64,000 nucleotides of DNA from Planomicrobium sp. CPCC 101110 (GCF_007859395.1 NZ_VOHD01000009.1:1-64000), one strand, 5' to 3'. Positions 1-8,901 are shown, counted from the stretch's first letter. Translations and numbers: made by a program. The notes: generated by a model not told the origin, from the sequence alone.

Positions 1-195
1 GGCGCTCGCCGTCCCGAAGGACGCGCGAATCGCTTGATCTAGCCAGGCTTGATCAGTAGTTGTTTGCTCAAGCCGCCAAAGCGGCTCTCGCAGAAATTTG
101 TTTCGGCGTTCGGAACGCCTCAACAATTTTTGTTGACGTTTTGCTGTTCAGTTTTCAAGGTTCATTTTTCAGCTGTTTTTCACAGCAACTTTATT
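1..195 (-). other. rRNA operon leader (16S gene just outside window)
   Basis: Read on the minus strand, the DNA after the promoter carries a CTTGAAAACTGAAC-type segment around 145-165, familiar from the leaders of Bacillales rRNA operons. It then runs through GC-rich stem-loops to the window edge. The mature 16S rRNA start is not inside the window, so only the leader is claimed. Basis: resemblance to known Bacillus rrn leaders plus the strong promoter directly upstream. Confidence 0.75.
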
Positions 196-224
196 ATCAT
201 AACCTGTATCTAATTCAATGTCAA
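196..224 (-). promoter_or_regulatory. Sigma-A promoter of the rRNA operon
   Basis: Minus strand: -35 TTGACA (219-224), 17-nt spacer, -10 TATGAT (196-201). The near-consensus elements, and the position between tRNA-Gly and an rrn-type leader, make this the likely promoter of the rRNA operon off the left edge. Confidence 0.85.
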
Positions 225-267
225 CAAGAAACTTGTTTTTCATTTGAACCGTTTGGTTTGGTAAAAT

Positions 268-341
268 TGGAGCGGGTGAAGGGAATCGAACCCTCATCAT
301 CAGCTTGGAAGGCTGAGGTTTTACCACTAAACTACACCCGC
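268..341 (-). tRNA. tRNA-Gly(TCC)
   Basis: The minus strand folds into a cloverleaf. The acceptor GCGGGTG pairs with CACCCGC, the anticodon loop CTTCCAA gives TCC, the T-loop is GGTTCGATTCC, and the 3' CCA is encoded. It is the last tRNA of the cluster, before the rRNA promoter. Confidence 0.95.
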
Positions 342-361
342 ATATAAGATTAAGGAAAATA

Positions 362-438
362 TGGCGCGCCCGAGAGGACTCGAACCTCTAACCGCTTGAT
401 TCGTAGTCAAGTACTCTATCCAATTGAGCTACGGGCGC
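362..438 (-). tRNA. tRNA-Arg(ACG)
   Basis: The minus strand has acceptor GCGCCCG pairing with CGGGCGC and an encoded CCA. Anticodon stem CTTGA/TCAAG flanks loop CTACGAA, giving ACG. It reads arginine CGN codons after A34 deamination to inosine (general knowledge of this tRNA). Confidence 0.95.
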
Positions 439-448
439 GTACGAAGTA

Positions 449-534
<86 letters not shown>

Positions 535-560
535 AATGAATTATTTTAGGGACAAACTCT

Positions 561-589
561 ATTGTACGCTATTCCTAATTCAAAGTCAA
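561..589 (-). promoter_or_regulatory. Internal sigma-A promoter of the tRNA cluster
   Basis: Minus strand: -35 TTGACT (584-589), 17-nt spacer, -10 TACAAT (561-566). It lies in the 121-bp gap between tRNA-Gln and tRNA-Leu and could drive Leu-Arg-Gly independently. Its spacer begins like that of the rrn promoter (TTGAATTAG). Confidence 0.8.
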
Positions 590-655
590 CAGCATCTTGA
601 AAACTTTTCGAGATCATCTGTTTGATGAATTTGGTGTGTCGACTGCAAAAAAAGA

Positions 656-730
656 TGGCTGGGGTACCTGGATTCGAACCAGGGCATGACGGGATCAAAA
701 CCCGTTGCCTTACCGCTTGGCTATACCCCA
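656..730 (-). tRNA. tRNA-Gln(TTG)
   Basis: Minus strand: acceptor TGGGGTA pairs with TACCCCA, anticodon stem ACGGG/CCCGT flanks loop TTTTGAT (TTG), and CCA is encoded. Confidence 0.95.
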
Positions 731-735
731 AAAAA

Positions 736-811
736 TGGCGGTCCCGACCGGGATCGAACCGGCGATCTCCTGCGTGACAGGCAGGCATGTTAACCGCTAC
801 ACCACGGGACC
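736..811 (-). tRNA. tRNA-Asp(GTC)
   Basis: Minus strand: acceptor GGTCCCG pairs with CGGGACC, anticodon stem CCTGC/GCAGG flanks loop CTGTCAC (GTC), and CCA is encoded. Confidence 0.95.
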
Positions 812-813
812 AT

Positions 814-891
<78 letters not shown>

Positions 892-975
892 ATAATGAAA
901 TAGAAATGCTTTTCTTCTATTGCAAGAAAAGTTATTGAAGAATAATTATCCTTTAAAATATGCTTCAAAAAATAA

Positions 976-1050
976 TGGTGACCCCTACGGGATTCGAACC
1001 CGTGTTACCGCCGTGAAAGGGCGGTGTCTTAACCGCTTGACCAAGGGGCC
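976..1050 (-). tRNA. tRNA-Glu(TTC)
   Basis: Minus strand: acceptor GGCCCCT pairs with the GGGGTC side, anticodon stem CCGCC/GGCGG flanks loop CTTTCAC (TTC), and CCA is encoded. Confidence 0.95.
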
Positions 1051-1054
1051 TAAA

Positions 1055-1129
1055 TGGCTCCGAAGGTAGGACTCGAACCTACGACCATCGCATTAACAGT
1101 GCGGTGCTCTACCACTGAGCTACTTCGGA
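1055..1129 (-). tRNA. tRNA-Asn(GTT)
   Basis: Minus strand: acceptor TCCGAAG pairs with CTTCGGA, the anticodon loop CTGTTAA gives GTT, and CCA is encoded. It is the first tRNA of the cluster, about 50 nt after the cluster promoter. Confidence 0.95.
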
Positions 1130-1179
1130 ATATTGTTTTCAGTCGTTCAAATCCGCTTAAGTACTTGTCGACTTTTTCT

Positions 1180-1208
1180 ATTATAAAGACCTTATCAAGA
1201 ATCGTCAA
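1180..1208 (-). promoter_or_regulatory. Sigma-A promoter of the tRNA cluster
   Basis: Minus strand: -35 TTGACG (1203-1208), 17-nt spacer, consensus -10 TATAAT (1180-1185). It points at tRNA-Asn and shows that the cluster is transcribed on its own rather than only as the tail of an upstream rRNA operon. Confidence 0.85.
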
Positions 1209-1280
1209 CACCTTTTTTAAAATTACTTTTTATTATTTATCAGAGCCTGATTTATTATTGTGCGCCAACTAATTTCGAAC

Positions 1281-1312
1281 AAAAAAGAGGCTGGCATAAA
1301 CGCCCCAGCCTC
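1281..1312 (-). terminator. Rho-independent terminator after sprT
   Basis: Stem GAGGCTGG/CCAGCCTC with a six-T run on the minus strand, directly downstream of the sprT stop codon. Confidence 0.85.
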
Positions 1313-1323
1313 TTCGTTCTTTT

Positions 1324-1785
1324 TTATTGGTTTTGCGCCGCTGACAGTTTGCCGGCGCATTTGCCGCACCGGTAGCGTTCTGTGTTCATCCGGATCTTTC
1401 GAACGTAATTCGTGTTGCATGACAGGCATGCGTATACATACCGTTTCGCCGATTTTCTTTTTGCCCGCGCTTCAATTGTAGAACAAAATCGCGGCGATCC
1501 GGTCTCTCTTAGCAGGTTTCTAAAATCGCTGTCCCGATGTTTGTATCCCCTGCCCTCTAAATGCAAATGATAATGGCATAGTTCGTGCTTTATAATCCCT
1601 TCAAGTTCTTTGAAGCCGAATTTTTCATACGAACTTGGGTTGATTTCGATATTATGGGATCTCAACAAGTACCTGCCGCCTGTCGTTCTTAATCTAGCGT
1701 TAAAAATTCCTGCATGGGCAAATGGTTTATGAAAAACGTTCAGTGATATGTCCTTGATCAGCTCCGTCAATTCTTCGTTCGTCAT
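1324..1785 (-). CDS. SprT-like zinc metalloprotease-fold protein
   Basis: A 153-residue SprT/YdcK family protein. It contains the zinc-metallopeptidase motif HELCHYH (within IIKHELCHYHLH, about residues 75-86) and a C-terminal zinc ribbon with two Cys pairs (CLSC and CGKC). The family is widespread, but its substrate in Bacillales is not established. The ATG at 1785 follows AGGGGAG at good distance; upstream in-frame extension lacks a ribosome site and runs into tex. It lies 26 bp downstream of tex and is probably cotranscribed with it; a terminator follows. The same order (sigB operon, tex, sprT) is found in B. subtilis. Confidence 0.85.
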   Translation of the reverse strand: MTNEELTELIKDISLNVFHKPFAHAGIFNARLRTTGGRYLLRSHNIEINPSSYEKFGFKELEGIIKHELCHYHLHLEGRGYKHRDSDFRNLLRETGSPRFCSTIEARAKRKSAKRYVYACLSCNTNYVRKIRMNTERYRCGKCAGKLSAAQNQ

Positions 1786-1811
1786 GATAGCTCCCCTATT
1801 AAAAGCAGGCT

Positions 1812-3986
1812 TTACGGCTGCCCTTGTGTTTGTTCTTTTGGCTGAAGCATTGTCAGGGCAATGCGCCCTTTGTCTTTTTCGACTTTTTCGACCCATGCGG
1901 TAACGATGTCCCCCACTGCCACAACTTCAAGCGGATGCCTGACGAAACCTTTCTTCAATTTCGAAATATGGACCAAGCCATCCTGCTTTACGCCGATGTC
2001 GACAAATGCACCGAAGTCGACAACGTTGCGGACTGTCCCTTGCACTTCCATTCCCGGGAGCAAGTCTTCCATTTTCAAAATATCGTTTTTCAGCAAAGGC
2101 TGCGGAAATTCATCGCGCGGATCGCGGAACGGTTTTTTCAATGCTTCCAGGATATCTTGCAATGTTATTTCTCCGACTTCCAGCTCTTTGCTCAAATCTG
2201 CGGCATTCAAAACTTCCAGTTTTGCAACAAGCTCAGGTTTCCCGACAGCTTTTTTGTCTGCTTCTACTAAATCCAACAGCTTTTCGGCAACGGCATAGCT
2301 TTCCGGATGGATACCAGTTGCGTCCAGCGGATTTTTCCCTTCCGGAATCCGCAAAAAGCCGATTGCCTGTTCATATGTTTTGGCACCTAACCGCGGAATT
2401 TTCTTCAACTGGGCTCGTGAAGTGAATCTTCCATTTTCATCACGCACTTTAATGACGTTCTCTGCCACCGTCTTGCTCAGGCCGGCTACATATTGCAGCA
2501 AAGAGGAAGAGGCTGAGTTGACGTTAACTCCCACTTGGTTTACTGCCGTCTCTACAACAAACGTCAATTGTTCCGCAAGCTTTTTCTGGGAAACATCGTG
2601 CTGGTATTGGCCGACACCGACAGCTTTGGGATCGATTTTCACCAGCTCCGACAAAGGATCTTGAAGACGGCGGGCGATGGACGCCGCGCTGCGTTCTTCC
2701 ACTTGAAGATTCGGGAATTCCGCTCGCGCGATTTCAGAGGCCGAGTAAACACTGGCTCCCGCTTCGTTGACAATAACATAAGAAATATCGGCAGACGTTT
2801 CGGACAAGAAATCGGCAACGAATTGTTCCGTTTCCCTCGATGCTGTCCCATTGCCAATCGCCATAATCTCGATCGGATATTTGCCGGTCAAACCTTTCAT
2901 GATTTTCTTTGCGCCCGCTTGATCGTTTTTAGGCGCGTGGGGATAAATGACCGCAACTTCAAGCAGCTTTCCGGTCTCGTCAATCACGGCGAGCTTGCAG
3001 CCGGTCCGGTATGCCGGGTCGACACCCAGAACCATTTTGTTTTTCATCGGCGGCTGCAGCAAAAGGTTGCGCAAGTTCTCGGAGAAGATATGGATAGCTT
3101 GGGCTTCTCCTTTTTCACTAAGCTCTGTCCGGATTTCCCGCTCAACCGACGTTTGGATCAAGCGTTTGTAGCTGTCTTCAATTGCTTCAGCCACAATATC
3201 ACTTGAAGGCACTGAAGATTTGATCCATTTGTTTTTCATCAATGTTATGATTCGATCGGCCGGTGGCTGGATCGATACCTTCAAGACTTCCTCTTTCTCT
3301 CCGCGGTTAATGGCCAAGATTCGGTGAGGCACGATTTTTTGTATGGCTTCTTCGTATTCATAATACATTTCAAAAACTTGTTTTTCATCTTCGTGATTTT
3401 TTTTGGCTGCAGTCATGACTTTTCCATCTTTCCGTGTCATATAGCGGATTTTCTCACGGATGTCTGGATCATCAGCGAATGTCTCAGCCAAAATATCCTG
3501 GGCGCCTTGGATCGCATCCTCCGGGCTTTCCACTCCCGCTTCTTTGTCCACGAATTCAGCGGCTTTTGCCAGCGGATCTTCTTTTGTAAAAGCCATCAGC
3601 CAATCCGCCAGCGGCTCCAATCCTTTTTCTTTTGCAATTGTTGCCTTTGTCCGGCGCTTTTGCTTGTATGGACGGTACAAGTCTTCCAATCGCTGAAGGA
3701 CAGACGCGTTTTGTATTTCTTTCTCCAATTCCTGCGTCATCTTTTCCTGTTCAGTGATTGAACGGATGACTTCTATTTTTCGCTGCTCTAAGTTCTGGAT
3801 ATATGTATAACGGTCATCAATCGCTTTGATCTGCACTTCATCGAGCGAACCTGTGGCTTCTTTTCGGTAGCGCGCGATAAAAGGGACCGTATTGCCATCT
3901 TCGATCAAAGCAATAACTTGTGCCACTTGGTTAGGGCGGACACCTGTTTCTTTAGCAATCAACGATTGGATTTGCTGCATTTCCAT
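1812..3986 (-). CDS. tex: Tex family RNA-binding transcription accessory protein
   Basis: A 724-residue protein of the usual Tex length. An N-terminal helical region is followed by a YqgF-like RNase H fold (VLGVDPAYRTGCKLAVID, about 320-340), helix-hairpin-helix repeats (about 490-560) and a C-terminal S1 domain (GTVRNVVDFGAFVDIG, about 650-720) that binds nucleic acid. Family members affect transcription and ribonucleoprotein processes in the cytoplasm. I place the start at ATG 3986, ten bases after GGAG. A TTG at 3987-3989 fits the ribosome site slightly better and would add one residue. The gene follows rsbX after a terminator. Confidence 0.93.
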   Translation of the reverse strand: MEMQQIQSLIAKETGVRPNQVAQVIALIEDGNTVPFIARYRKEATGSLDEVQIKAIDDRYTYIQNLEQRKIEVIRSITEQEKMTQELEKEIQNASVLQRLEDLYRPYKQKRRTKATIAKEKGLEPLADWLMAFTKEDPLAKAAEFVDKEAGVESPEDAIQGAQDILAETFADDPDIREKIRYMTRKDGKVMTAAKKNHEDEKQVFEMYYEYEEAIQKIVPHRILAINRGEKEEVLKVSIQPPADRIITLMKNKWIKSSVPSSDIVAEAIEDSYKRLIQTSVEREIRTELSEKGEAQAIHIFSENLRNLLLQPPMKNKMVLGVDPAYRTGCKLAVIDETGKLLEVAVIYPHAPKNDQAGAKKIMKGLTGKYPIEIMAIGNGTASRETEQFVADFLSETSADISYVIVNEAGASVYSASEIARAEFPNLQVEERSAASIARRLQDPLSELVKIDPKAVGVGQYQHDVSQKKLAEQLTFVVETAVNQVGVNVNSASSSLLQYVAGLSKTVAENVIKVRDENGRFTSRAQLKKIPRLGAKTYEQAIGFLRIPEGKNPLDATGIHPESYAVAEKLLDLVEADKKAVGKPELVAKLEVLNAADLSKELEVGEITLQDILEALKKPFRDPRDEFPQPLLKNDILKMEDLLPGMEVQGTVRNVVDFGAFVDIGVKQDGLVHISKLKKGFVRHPLEVVAVGDIVTAWVEKVEKDKGRIALTMLQPKEQTQGQP

Positions 3987-4027
3987 CAACTACACTCTCC
4001 TTTTTTTCCTTCTCCATTTTATCACAT

Positions 4028-4059
4028 AAAAAAGAAGCCTTCTCACTTGAGAAGGCTTC
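4028..4059 (-). terminator. Terminator of the sigma-B operon
   Basis: Perfect 11-bp stem GAAGCCTTCTC/GAGAAGGCTTC followed by six T on the minus strand. The stem overlaps the rsbX stop codon, so the operon ends exactly here. Confidence 0.9.
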
Positions 4060-4642
4060 CTGTAATGAATGTTGCATCGTCACCAGTTTGAATGGTGCCG
4101 AGTATATCGTAATAGAGGCGTTCAGGAATTCCAGCCTGGCGCATCATTGCTTTCGGGTTTCTCAAATCCACTCCATCGGAATGGATCAAAAATAAATCAT
4201 TTTCCACATACGTATACAATTGCGTCCGCAATGTTTGTGGGCGTCCAGACAAATACCCCATAACCGGCAAAGGATAAATCATCTCTCCTGTTCCTTTTCG
4301 GTAAAGGTAAAAACGGATATTGCCTACACAGCTGTACTCCAAAGTTTTGTTCTTGAAATGCACTTTGAAAATCGCTACTGCCGCTCCCCGTTTTTGGACC
4401 ATCAACTCATTGAAACGCAGCATCAATTGATCGATTGTTTCGTGATGGTATTCTCTTAGTATTTGTGGGATGACTTGTGAAGATTCACGCGCCACTGGCC
4501 CACTTCCAAGACCGTCAGCAATGGAGCAAATGAAATACTCGTCTGTCAGCACCGTGTGATAGCTGTCGCCAGACTCGTAATTTCCTTTTTTTGCTTCATT
4601 GAAGATGAAAGCTTCGATGAAACTATGATGTATGGCTTCCAC
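4043..4642 (-). CDS. rsbX: RsbX, PP2C-type phosphatase
   Basis: A 199-residue PP2C-fold serine phosphatase with the metal-binding motif ADGLGSG (about 42-48) and a C-terminal GDDATFITG. In B. subtilis RsbX dephosphorylates RsbS and RsbR and resets the stressosome after stress. It is the last gene of the operon. Its start codon shares a base with the sigB stop, so it is translationally coupled and rises with sigma-B activity. The length agrees with the family and no key motif is missing. Confidence 0.92.
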   Translation of the reverse strand: MEAIHHSFIEAFIFNEAKKGNYESGDSYHTVLTDEYFICSIADGLGSGPVARESSQVIPQILREYHHETIDQLMLRFNELMVQKRGAAVAIFKVHFKNKTLEYSCVGNIRFYLYRKGTGEMIYPLPVMGYLSGRPQTLRTQLYTYVENDLFLIHSDGVDLRNPKAMMRQAGIPERLYYDILGTIQTGDDATFITGSLLK

Positions 4643-5424
4643 TACGAAACTCCACCGGCCGCCAAAATGGCTTCTTGCAATTTTTTGATCGCTTTTCGCT
4701 GAAGCCGTGAAACGTGCATTTGGGAAATCCCGAGCTTATCGCCTGTTTCCTTTTGGCTGAGCTGTTCAATATACGTATACTGAATAATTTGTTTTTCCCG
4801 TTCCGAAAGCACATTCATAGCATTTGCCACAAGCATGCGCTGATCCGCTTTTTCATAGCCATCGTCTTCTTGGCCAACAACATCGAATAGTGTTACGGTG
4901 CTGCCATCCGAATCGGCTTCCAAAGAATGGTCCATCGAAAGGGCTTGATAACTTTTCCCCATCTCCATCGCTTCTAGCACATCATCTTCATCAACATCCA
5001 AATACTCGGCGATTTCCCAAACTTGCGGAGACCGCTGCAGTTCGCGCGTCAACACTTCAACTGTCGCTTTAATGCGCGGACCAAGTTCTTTTATGCGGCG
5101 CGGCACGTGAATAGCCCACGTCTTATCCCGTAAAAATCGTTTGATTTCGCCTATGATAGTAGGGACGGCAAAAGCTTCAAAACTTCTTCCAAACGATGGG
5201 TCGTAGCGGCGAATCGCCCCTAACAGGCCCAACATGCCTACTTGCGCAATATCCTCGTGGTAAGATTTGCCATTCGAGTACTTGCGCGCGATAGATTCGA
5301 CCAAACGTTTGTAGTTGTTCACTAGATTAGTTTGGGCTTCTTCATCTTCGTTTTTTTGGTAAGCTTCAATCCACTCAAGAACTTGTTCTTTTGTAGGTTG
5401 ATTAGGATGAGACCGTTTCGACAT
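4642..5424 (-). CDS. sigB: RNA polymerase sigma factor SigB
   Basis: A 260-residue sigma-70 group 3 factor, the general stress sigma factor. Region 2 carries the core-binding and -10 recognition stretch GLLGAIRRYDPSFG. Region 3 includes RRIKELGPRI. Region 4 has the -35-binding helix-turn-helix QKETGDKLGISQMHVSRLQ. RsbW holds it inactive as an anti-sigma factor. The start at ATG 5424 (MSKRSHP) aligns with B. subtilis SigB; upstream in-frame codons lie inside rsbW. The 23-bp overlap with rsbW suggests coupling. Candidate target promoters for this factor recur across the window. Confidence 0.97.
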   Translation of the reverse strand: MSKRSHPNQPTKEQVLEWIEAYQKNEDEEAQTNLVNNYKRLVESIARKYSNGKSYHEDIAQVGMLGLLGAIRRYDPSFGRSFEAFAVPTIIGEIKRFLRDKTWAIHVPRRIKELGPRIKATVEVLTRELQRSPQVWEIAEYLDVDEDDVLEAMEMGKSYQALSMDHSLEADSDGSTVTLFDVVGQEDDGYEKADQRMLVANAMNVLSEREKQIIQYTYIEQLSQKETGDKLGISQMHVSRLQRKAIKKLQEAILAAGGVS

Positions 5425-5872
5425 CCTCTTCCACCCGCTCTCCTCCAACGTACTTTGTCATAAAGACCGTTACGCCTTCTTGATGGTGCACTTTGACTTC
5501 ATCCATTAACGTTTCAATCAAATAAAGGCCGAGACCTCCTTCGCGAAGAAAAGCTCCTTCTTCCTGGTCGTGGTAAGGGCCGACTTTTGCTTTCGTGTCT
5601 TCAAAGTCAAAACTTTGGCCGTGGTCCGCTACCATGATCTCGATTTTATCGCCATACAATGCACAGCCGATAACAACTTCGCCTTCTTCTCCTTCTACGT
5701 ATGCATGCTGAACTGCATTTGTCACCGCTTCACTGGAAGCGATTTTCAAATCTTCAATATCATCATACGTAAAACCGATGCGGCTTGCCAAACCAGAAAT
5801 GGTCAGCCTTGCGACACCTACATATTGCGACTTGGCCGGAACCCTCATTTCAACATAATCGAAAGGACGCAT
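5402..5872 (-). CDS. rsbW: RsbW, anti-sigma-B factor and serine kinase
   Basis: A 156-residue GHKL-fold kinase. The N-box EAVTNAVQHAY (about 48-58), ADHGQSFDF and the glycine-rich GGLGLYLIETLMDEV give a complete ATP site. RsbW binds SigB, and phosphorylates RsbV on serine when ATP is abundant. The ATG at 5872 is one base after the rsbV stop and 7 nt from AAGGTGG. An in-frame GTG at 5884 lies inside that ribosome site and is rejected. It overlaps sigB by 23 bp. Confidence 0.96.
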   Translation of the reverse strand: MRPFDYVEMRVPAKSQYVGVARLTISGLASRIGFTYDDIEDLKIASSEAVTNAVQHAYVEGEEGEVVIGCALYGDKIEIMVADHGQSFDFEDTKAKVGPYHDQEEGAFLREGGLGLYLIETLMDEVKVHHQEGVTVFMTKYVGGERVEEDVETVSS

Positions 5873-5873
5873 A

Positions 5874-6203
5874 TCAATTACCACCTTTTCCAGCGGCTTC
5901 GATGTCCATAATGTCGCCCAAACCGGTTATGTCGAATAGCCGTTTCAAACGAGCAGAGAGACCTTTAAGCTTTACATGACCGCCTTTTGCATTGACTGTT
6001 TTATAAAAAGCTACAAAAACACCTAAACCTGTACTATCCATATAATTAACGTCGGAAAGATCCAACTCTGCATTTAATCCTTCATGATGTTGGTAATTCT
6101 CTAATTTGTCTCTAAGAACCGGTGCAGTGAACGCATCGATTTCTCCGCGGATAAATCCGGTCAAGACATTGTTCGCCTCTTCTAAATCCACTTGAATATT
6201 CAT
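5874..6203 (-). CDS. rsbV: RsbV, anti-anti-sigma factor
   Basis: A 109-residue STAS-domain protein. The phosphorylation site is Ser57 in MDSTGLG, the position that RsbW phosphorylates in the family. Unphosphorylated RsbV traps RsbW and frees SigB. It is the first gene after a match to the sigma-B promoter, as in B. subtilis, which would give positive autoregulation of rsbV-rsbW-sigB-rsbX. Confidence 0.96.
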   Translation of the reverse strand: MNIQVDLEEANNVLTGFIRGEIDAFTAPVLRDKLENYQHHEGLNAELDLSDVNYMDSTGLGVFVAFYKTVNAKGGHVKLKGLSARLKRLFDITGLGDIMDIEAAGKGGN

Positions 6204-6262
6204 TTATTGACACCCCGTTTTTCTGTAATTCGCTCGAACTTATAAAGCCATCGTAAGTTTGT

Positions 6263-6287
6263 TTACCCTTACTTTAAAGCACTAAAC
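6263..6287 (-). promoter_or_regulatory. Sigma-B promoter upstream of rsbV
   Basis: Minus strand: -35 GTTTAG (6282-6287), 13-nt spacer, -10 GGGTAA (6263-6268). It matches the sigma-B consensus GTTTAA/GGGTAT at 10 of 12 positions, in the rsbU-rsbV gap where B. subtilis has its autoregulatory promoter. Confidence 0.88.
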
Positions 6288-6293
6288 CTGCTG

Positions 6294-7295
6294 CTAGATT
6301 TTTTTATAAATCACCAATGTAAAGTCGTCTCTAAGTTCCGCATTCTGCATGCGGTCCAGCTCATCATAAACATGCTGCACAATCACTTGGGCAGGTTCAT
6401 CTTTTTTGCTTTCAATCAAATCAAAAATTACATCGCGTTCGATGAATCCTTCATCGGTCCGGCATTCGGTTACGCCATCCGTCATCATAACGACCAAGTC
6501 GTTCTTTTCAAGAGAAATTGTATGTTCTTCATAAGTGGCAAGCGGCGAAACGCCAAGCAGCAGCCCTTTTGCAGGAAGTTCAAAAAACTCGCGGGTTTTA
6601 GCCCGGTACAAGATGGCGGGTTCATGTCCTGCAGAGCCATAAGTCAAAGTCGCATCACTCGCCTTATATCTTCCATAAAACATGGAGACAAACATCGAAT
6701 CGTCTATACTTTTTTCAACGATGCGGTTGATTGTTTCAAGCACTTGCTTCGGAAGTGCTGTCGAGTCATTTAAACTGTCCATGCCAAATTTGACCATCGA
6801 CATGCATAAAGCAGCCGGCAGCCCTTTCCCGATCACATCAGCGACCGCTACCCCTGCATGGCCAGCTTGATCACTTATAAAATATATGTAATCTCCATTC
6901 ATTTTGCGTGCAGGAACGGACAGCAAACCAATATCCAGCCCTTCAAGCGCCGGCAATTTCGTCTTCAGCAAGGTTTCCTGAACGTGGGCCGCTAAATCCA
7001 TTTCCACTTTCAATTCCTCTTGGCGCTTCAGAAGGCTTTGGCGCTCTTGAAGAGCCAATCCGTAATTGATCATCATTTCAATTAAAAAATCGAAAGAATG
7101 CCAAACTTCCTCAGGCATGTCGCTATACAATTCCTGCATAGCGGCCTTGTGCATTGAGATTACTTCTTCAGGGGAAGTATTCTCAGAAATAAGTTGTCTG
7201 CTGAAGTTTTGGCCAACATACAAATTTTGCTCAGATTGTCTTTGCATGTACTGGTTTAATATCTCTTTATATTGGCTTTCGATTTTCTGAACCAT
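6294..7295 (-). CDS. rsbU: RsbU, PP2C phosphatase activating RsbV
   Basis: A 333-residue protein. The N-terminal helical domain (about 1-85) binds RsbT in the family. The SpoIIE/PP2C phosphatase domain carries MNGDY, ADVIGKGLPAALCM and FSDG-like MMTDGVTE metal-site motifs and ends with RDDFTLVIY. RsbT stimulates it to dephosphorylate RsbV-P. The ATG at 7295 lies 7 nt from AGGAGGT; an in-frame GTG at 7304 is part of that ribosome site. The stop codon precedes the sigma-B promoter of rsbV. Confidence 0.95.
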   Translation of the reverse strand: MVQKIESQYKEILNQYMQRQSEQNLYVGQNFSRQLISENTSPEEVISMHKAAMQELYSDMPEEVWHSFDFLIEMMINYGLALQERQSLLKRQEELKVEMDLAAHVQETLLKTKLPALEGLDIGLLSVPARKMNGDYIYFISDQAGHAGVAVADVIGKGLPAALCMSMVKFGMDSLNDSTALPKQVLETINRIVEKSIDDSMFVSMFYGRYKASDATLTYGSAGHEPAILYRAKTREFFELPAKGLLLGVSPLATYEEHTISLEKNDLVVMMTDGVTECRTDEGFIERDVIFDLIESKKDEPAQVIVQHVYDELDRMQNAELRDDFTLVIYKKI

Positions 7296-7307
7296 CGGGC
7301 GCACCTC

Positions 7308-7709
7308 CTATCGGAGCCACTTTGTAGCTCTTATATCTGTCCCTTCGCCTAGGATCGTTTCAATTCTGAACTCATCCATCAGGCGCTTGACGCCAGGCAA
7401 TCCAGCTCCTAAGCCTCCTGAAGTTGAAAATCCGTCTTCCATCACTTTCCGAATATCAGGAATGCCGGGCCCATTGTCAGCTGCAATGATTAAAATGCCT
7501 TTGACTCCATTTTCTGTTAAACGCTGAATTTCGATTCTTCCTTGGCCAGCATATAAATATATATTGCGGGCAAGCTCGCTGATGGCCGTAGTGATACGAG
7601 CCTGATCTACTGTGCCGAAGCCGAGCTCTTTAGCGACATTGCGTCCGAGTTGTCTTGCAGCCACAATATCCCATTCCGTTAAAATTTCTACCGAGGACTG
7701 GTTGCTCAT
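7308..7709 (-). CDS. rsbT: RsbT, serine kinase and RsbU activator
   Basis: A 133-residue GHKL-fold kinase. NIYLYAGQG and the ATP-binding DNGPGIPD and glycine-rich GGLGAGLPGVKRLMD are all present. RsbT phosphorylates RsbS and RsbR within the stressosome and, once released, binds the RsbU N-terminus. It lies two bases after rsbS, inside a tightly packed operon. Confidence 0.96.
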   Translation of the reverse strand: MSNQSSVEILTEWDIVAARQLGRNVAKELGFGTVDQARITTAISELARNIYLYAGQGRIEIQRLTENGVKGILIIAADNGPGIPDIRKVMEDGFSTSGGLGAGLPGVKRLMDEFRIETILGEGTDIRATKWLR

Positions 7710-7711
7710 TT

Positions 7712-8074
7712 TTAAGCCTCCAATTCCAATTGAAGTTTATCCAAACCATTTTCTAAATCCAGTGCTGTCATAACATCTTCAAGTCGAATTCCTAACTCGA
7801 TCAAAGTGATAGCTACTGCTGGTTGGATACCGGTGATAACCACTCGCGCTCCCATAAGGCTTGACATGCTAATGACGTCTCCCAAGACCTTGGCAATGAA
7901 AGAATCGATAAAATCAACAGAAGTCAAGTCGATCACTACACCGCGAGCACTTGTTTCGTGCAATTTATTTAGCAAATCCTCCTGAAACTGAATTGCCGTT
8001 TGATCATCTAATTCCCACTGAATGGAAACAATCAATGTATCTCTTAATTTTAAGATCGGAATTCGAAAATTCAT
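7712..8074 (-). CDS. rsbS: RsbS, stressosome STAS protein
   Basis: A 120-residue single STAS domain. The conserved phosphorylatable serine is Ser58 in [13 protein letters not shown]. RsbS forms the stressosome scaffold with RsbR and sequesters RsbT until phosphorylated. Its ATG overlaps the rsbR stop (ATGA), showing translational coupling. Confidence 0.96.
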   Translation of the reverse strand: MNFRIPILKLRDTLIVSIQWELDDQTAIQFQEDLLNKLHETSARGVVIDLTSVDFIDSFIAKVLGDVISMSSLMGARVVITGIQPAVAITLIELGIRLEDVMTALDLENGLDKLQLELEA

Positions 8075-8901
8075 TGTTCTTCAACCTCCACAATTTCTCG
8101 ATTTGTCCAAGCCAAGGCTTGTTCTACACCTCGCTGCAAAGTGCTTGTTGTTGTAAATTCGTTCAAATTGATGCCAAGAGTGACAATCGTTTGGGCGATT
8201 TCCGGCCGAATTCCGACTAGCATGCATTTGGCGCCGACAAGACGCACCGCGTCTGCTGCTTGAATAATATGATGGGCTACCATTGTATCGACTACAGGCA
8301 CTCCGGTAATATCCAGCAACACTACTTCAGCGCGGTGTTTTACAACACCTTCCAACAGATTTTCCATAATCAGTTTAGCGCGTTCCGTATCGATAGTGCC
8401 GACAAGCGGCATGACAGATATTTTATCAAAAACAGGAATCAGTGAAGCCGAAAGTTCCTGCAACGCAATTTTCTGCAGGCTCACTGTCCGCTCCCATGTC
8501 TTTGAATATGTATCAATGGTGCTATCGCGTATTGGTGTCACCCAATTATTGAACTCCTCAATAAAATTACGAACACTGTCTTCATTTATAATCCCATCGC
8601 TCTCCATCCCGTGGTAAACCACTTCGACATAATGGGTGATTGCTTTCGTAACAAAAGTGATGGACCAGCCAAGGCGTACGACTTTCTCGGCAAAATCAGC
8701 CAGCCGGTTTTCATAGGCTTCATGGTTGTCCAATAAATTCGTAACCATCAAGTCAGAAAACTCTCTGCTCGTCTGATCCATCAAATCTACTGGCATCACT
8801 TGAAAAGAACGTTCACTTTCTTCATTTTTCATCAGTTCCTGCCATTTCGAAATAATCTCACTTGAGTTATTCTCGATGTAACTAGCTATTTGCTTGTTCA
8901 T
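8071..8901 (-). CDS. rsbR: RsbR (RsbRA-type) stressosome sensor
   Basis: A 276-residue protein. The N-terminal non-haem globin-like sensor (about 1-135) projects from the stressosome in the family. A linker helix leads to a C-terminal STAS domain (about 150-265). Both regulatory threonines are present, at Thr172 (GTIDTERA) and Thr206 (VVDTMVAHH), equivalent to the phosphosites Thr171 and Thr205 of B. subtilis RsbRA. It is the first gene of the eight-gene operon. A TACAAT hexamer around 8960 may be part of its promoter, but a good -35 is not visible. Confidence 0.95.
   Translation of the reverse strand: MNKQIASYIENNSSEIISKWQELMKNEESERSFQVMPVDLMDQTSREFSDLMVTNLLDNHEAYENRLADFAEKVVRLGWSITFVTKAITHYVEVVYHGMESDGIINEDSVRNFIEEFNNWVTPIRDSTIDTYSKTWERTVSLQKIALQELSASLIPVFDKISVMPLVGTIDTERAKLIMENLLEGVVKHRAEVVLLDITGVPVVDTMVAHHIIQAADAVRLVGAKCMLVGIRPEIAQTIVTLGINLNEFTTTSTLQRGVEQALAWTNREIVEVEEQ

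Noticed and set aside
2535..3206. A 223-codon open frame on the plus strand inside tex
   Set aside because: It lies entirely antisense to a well-supported Tex gene, lacks a ribosome site, and its translation has the Phe/Arg/His-rich look of a shadow frame.
3987..3989. TTG as tex start codon
   Set aside because: The adjacent ATG at 3986 is preferred by codon type, though the spacing slightly favours TTG; not decisive.
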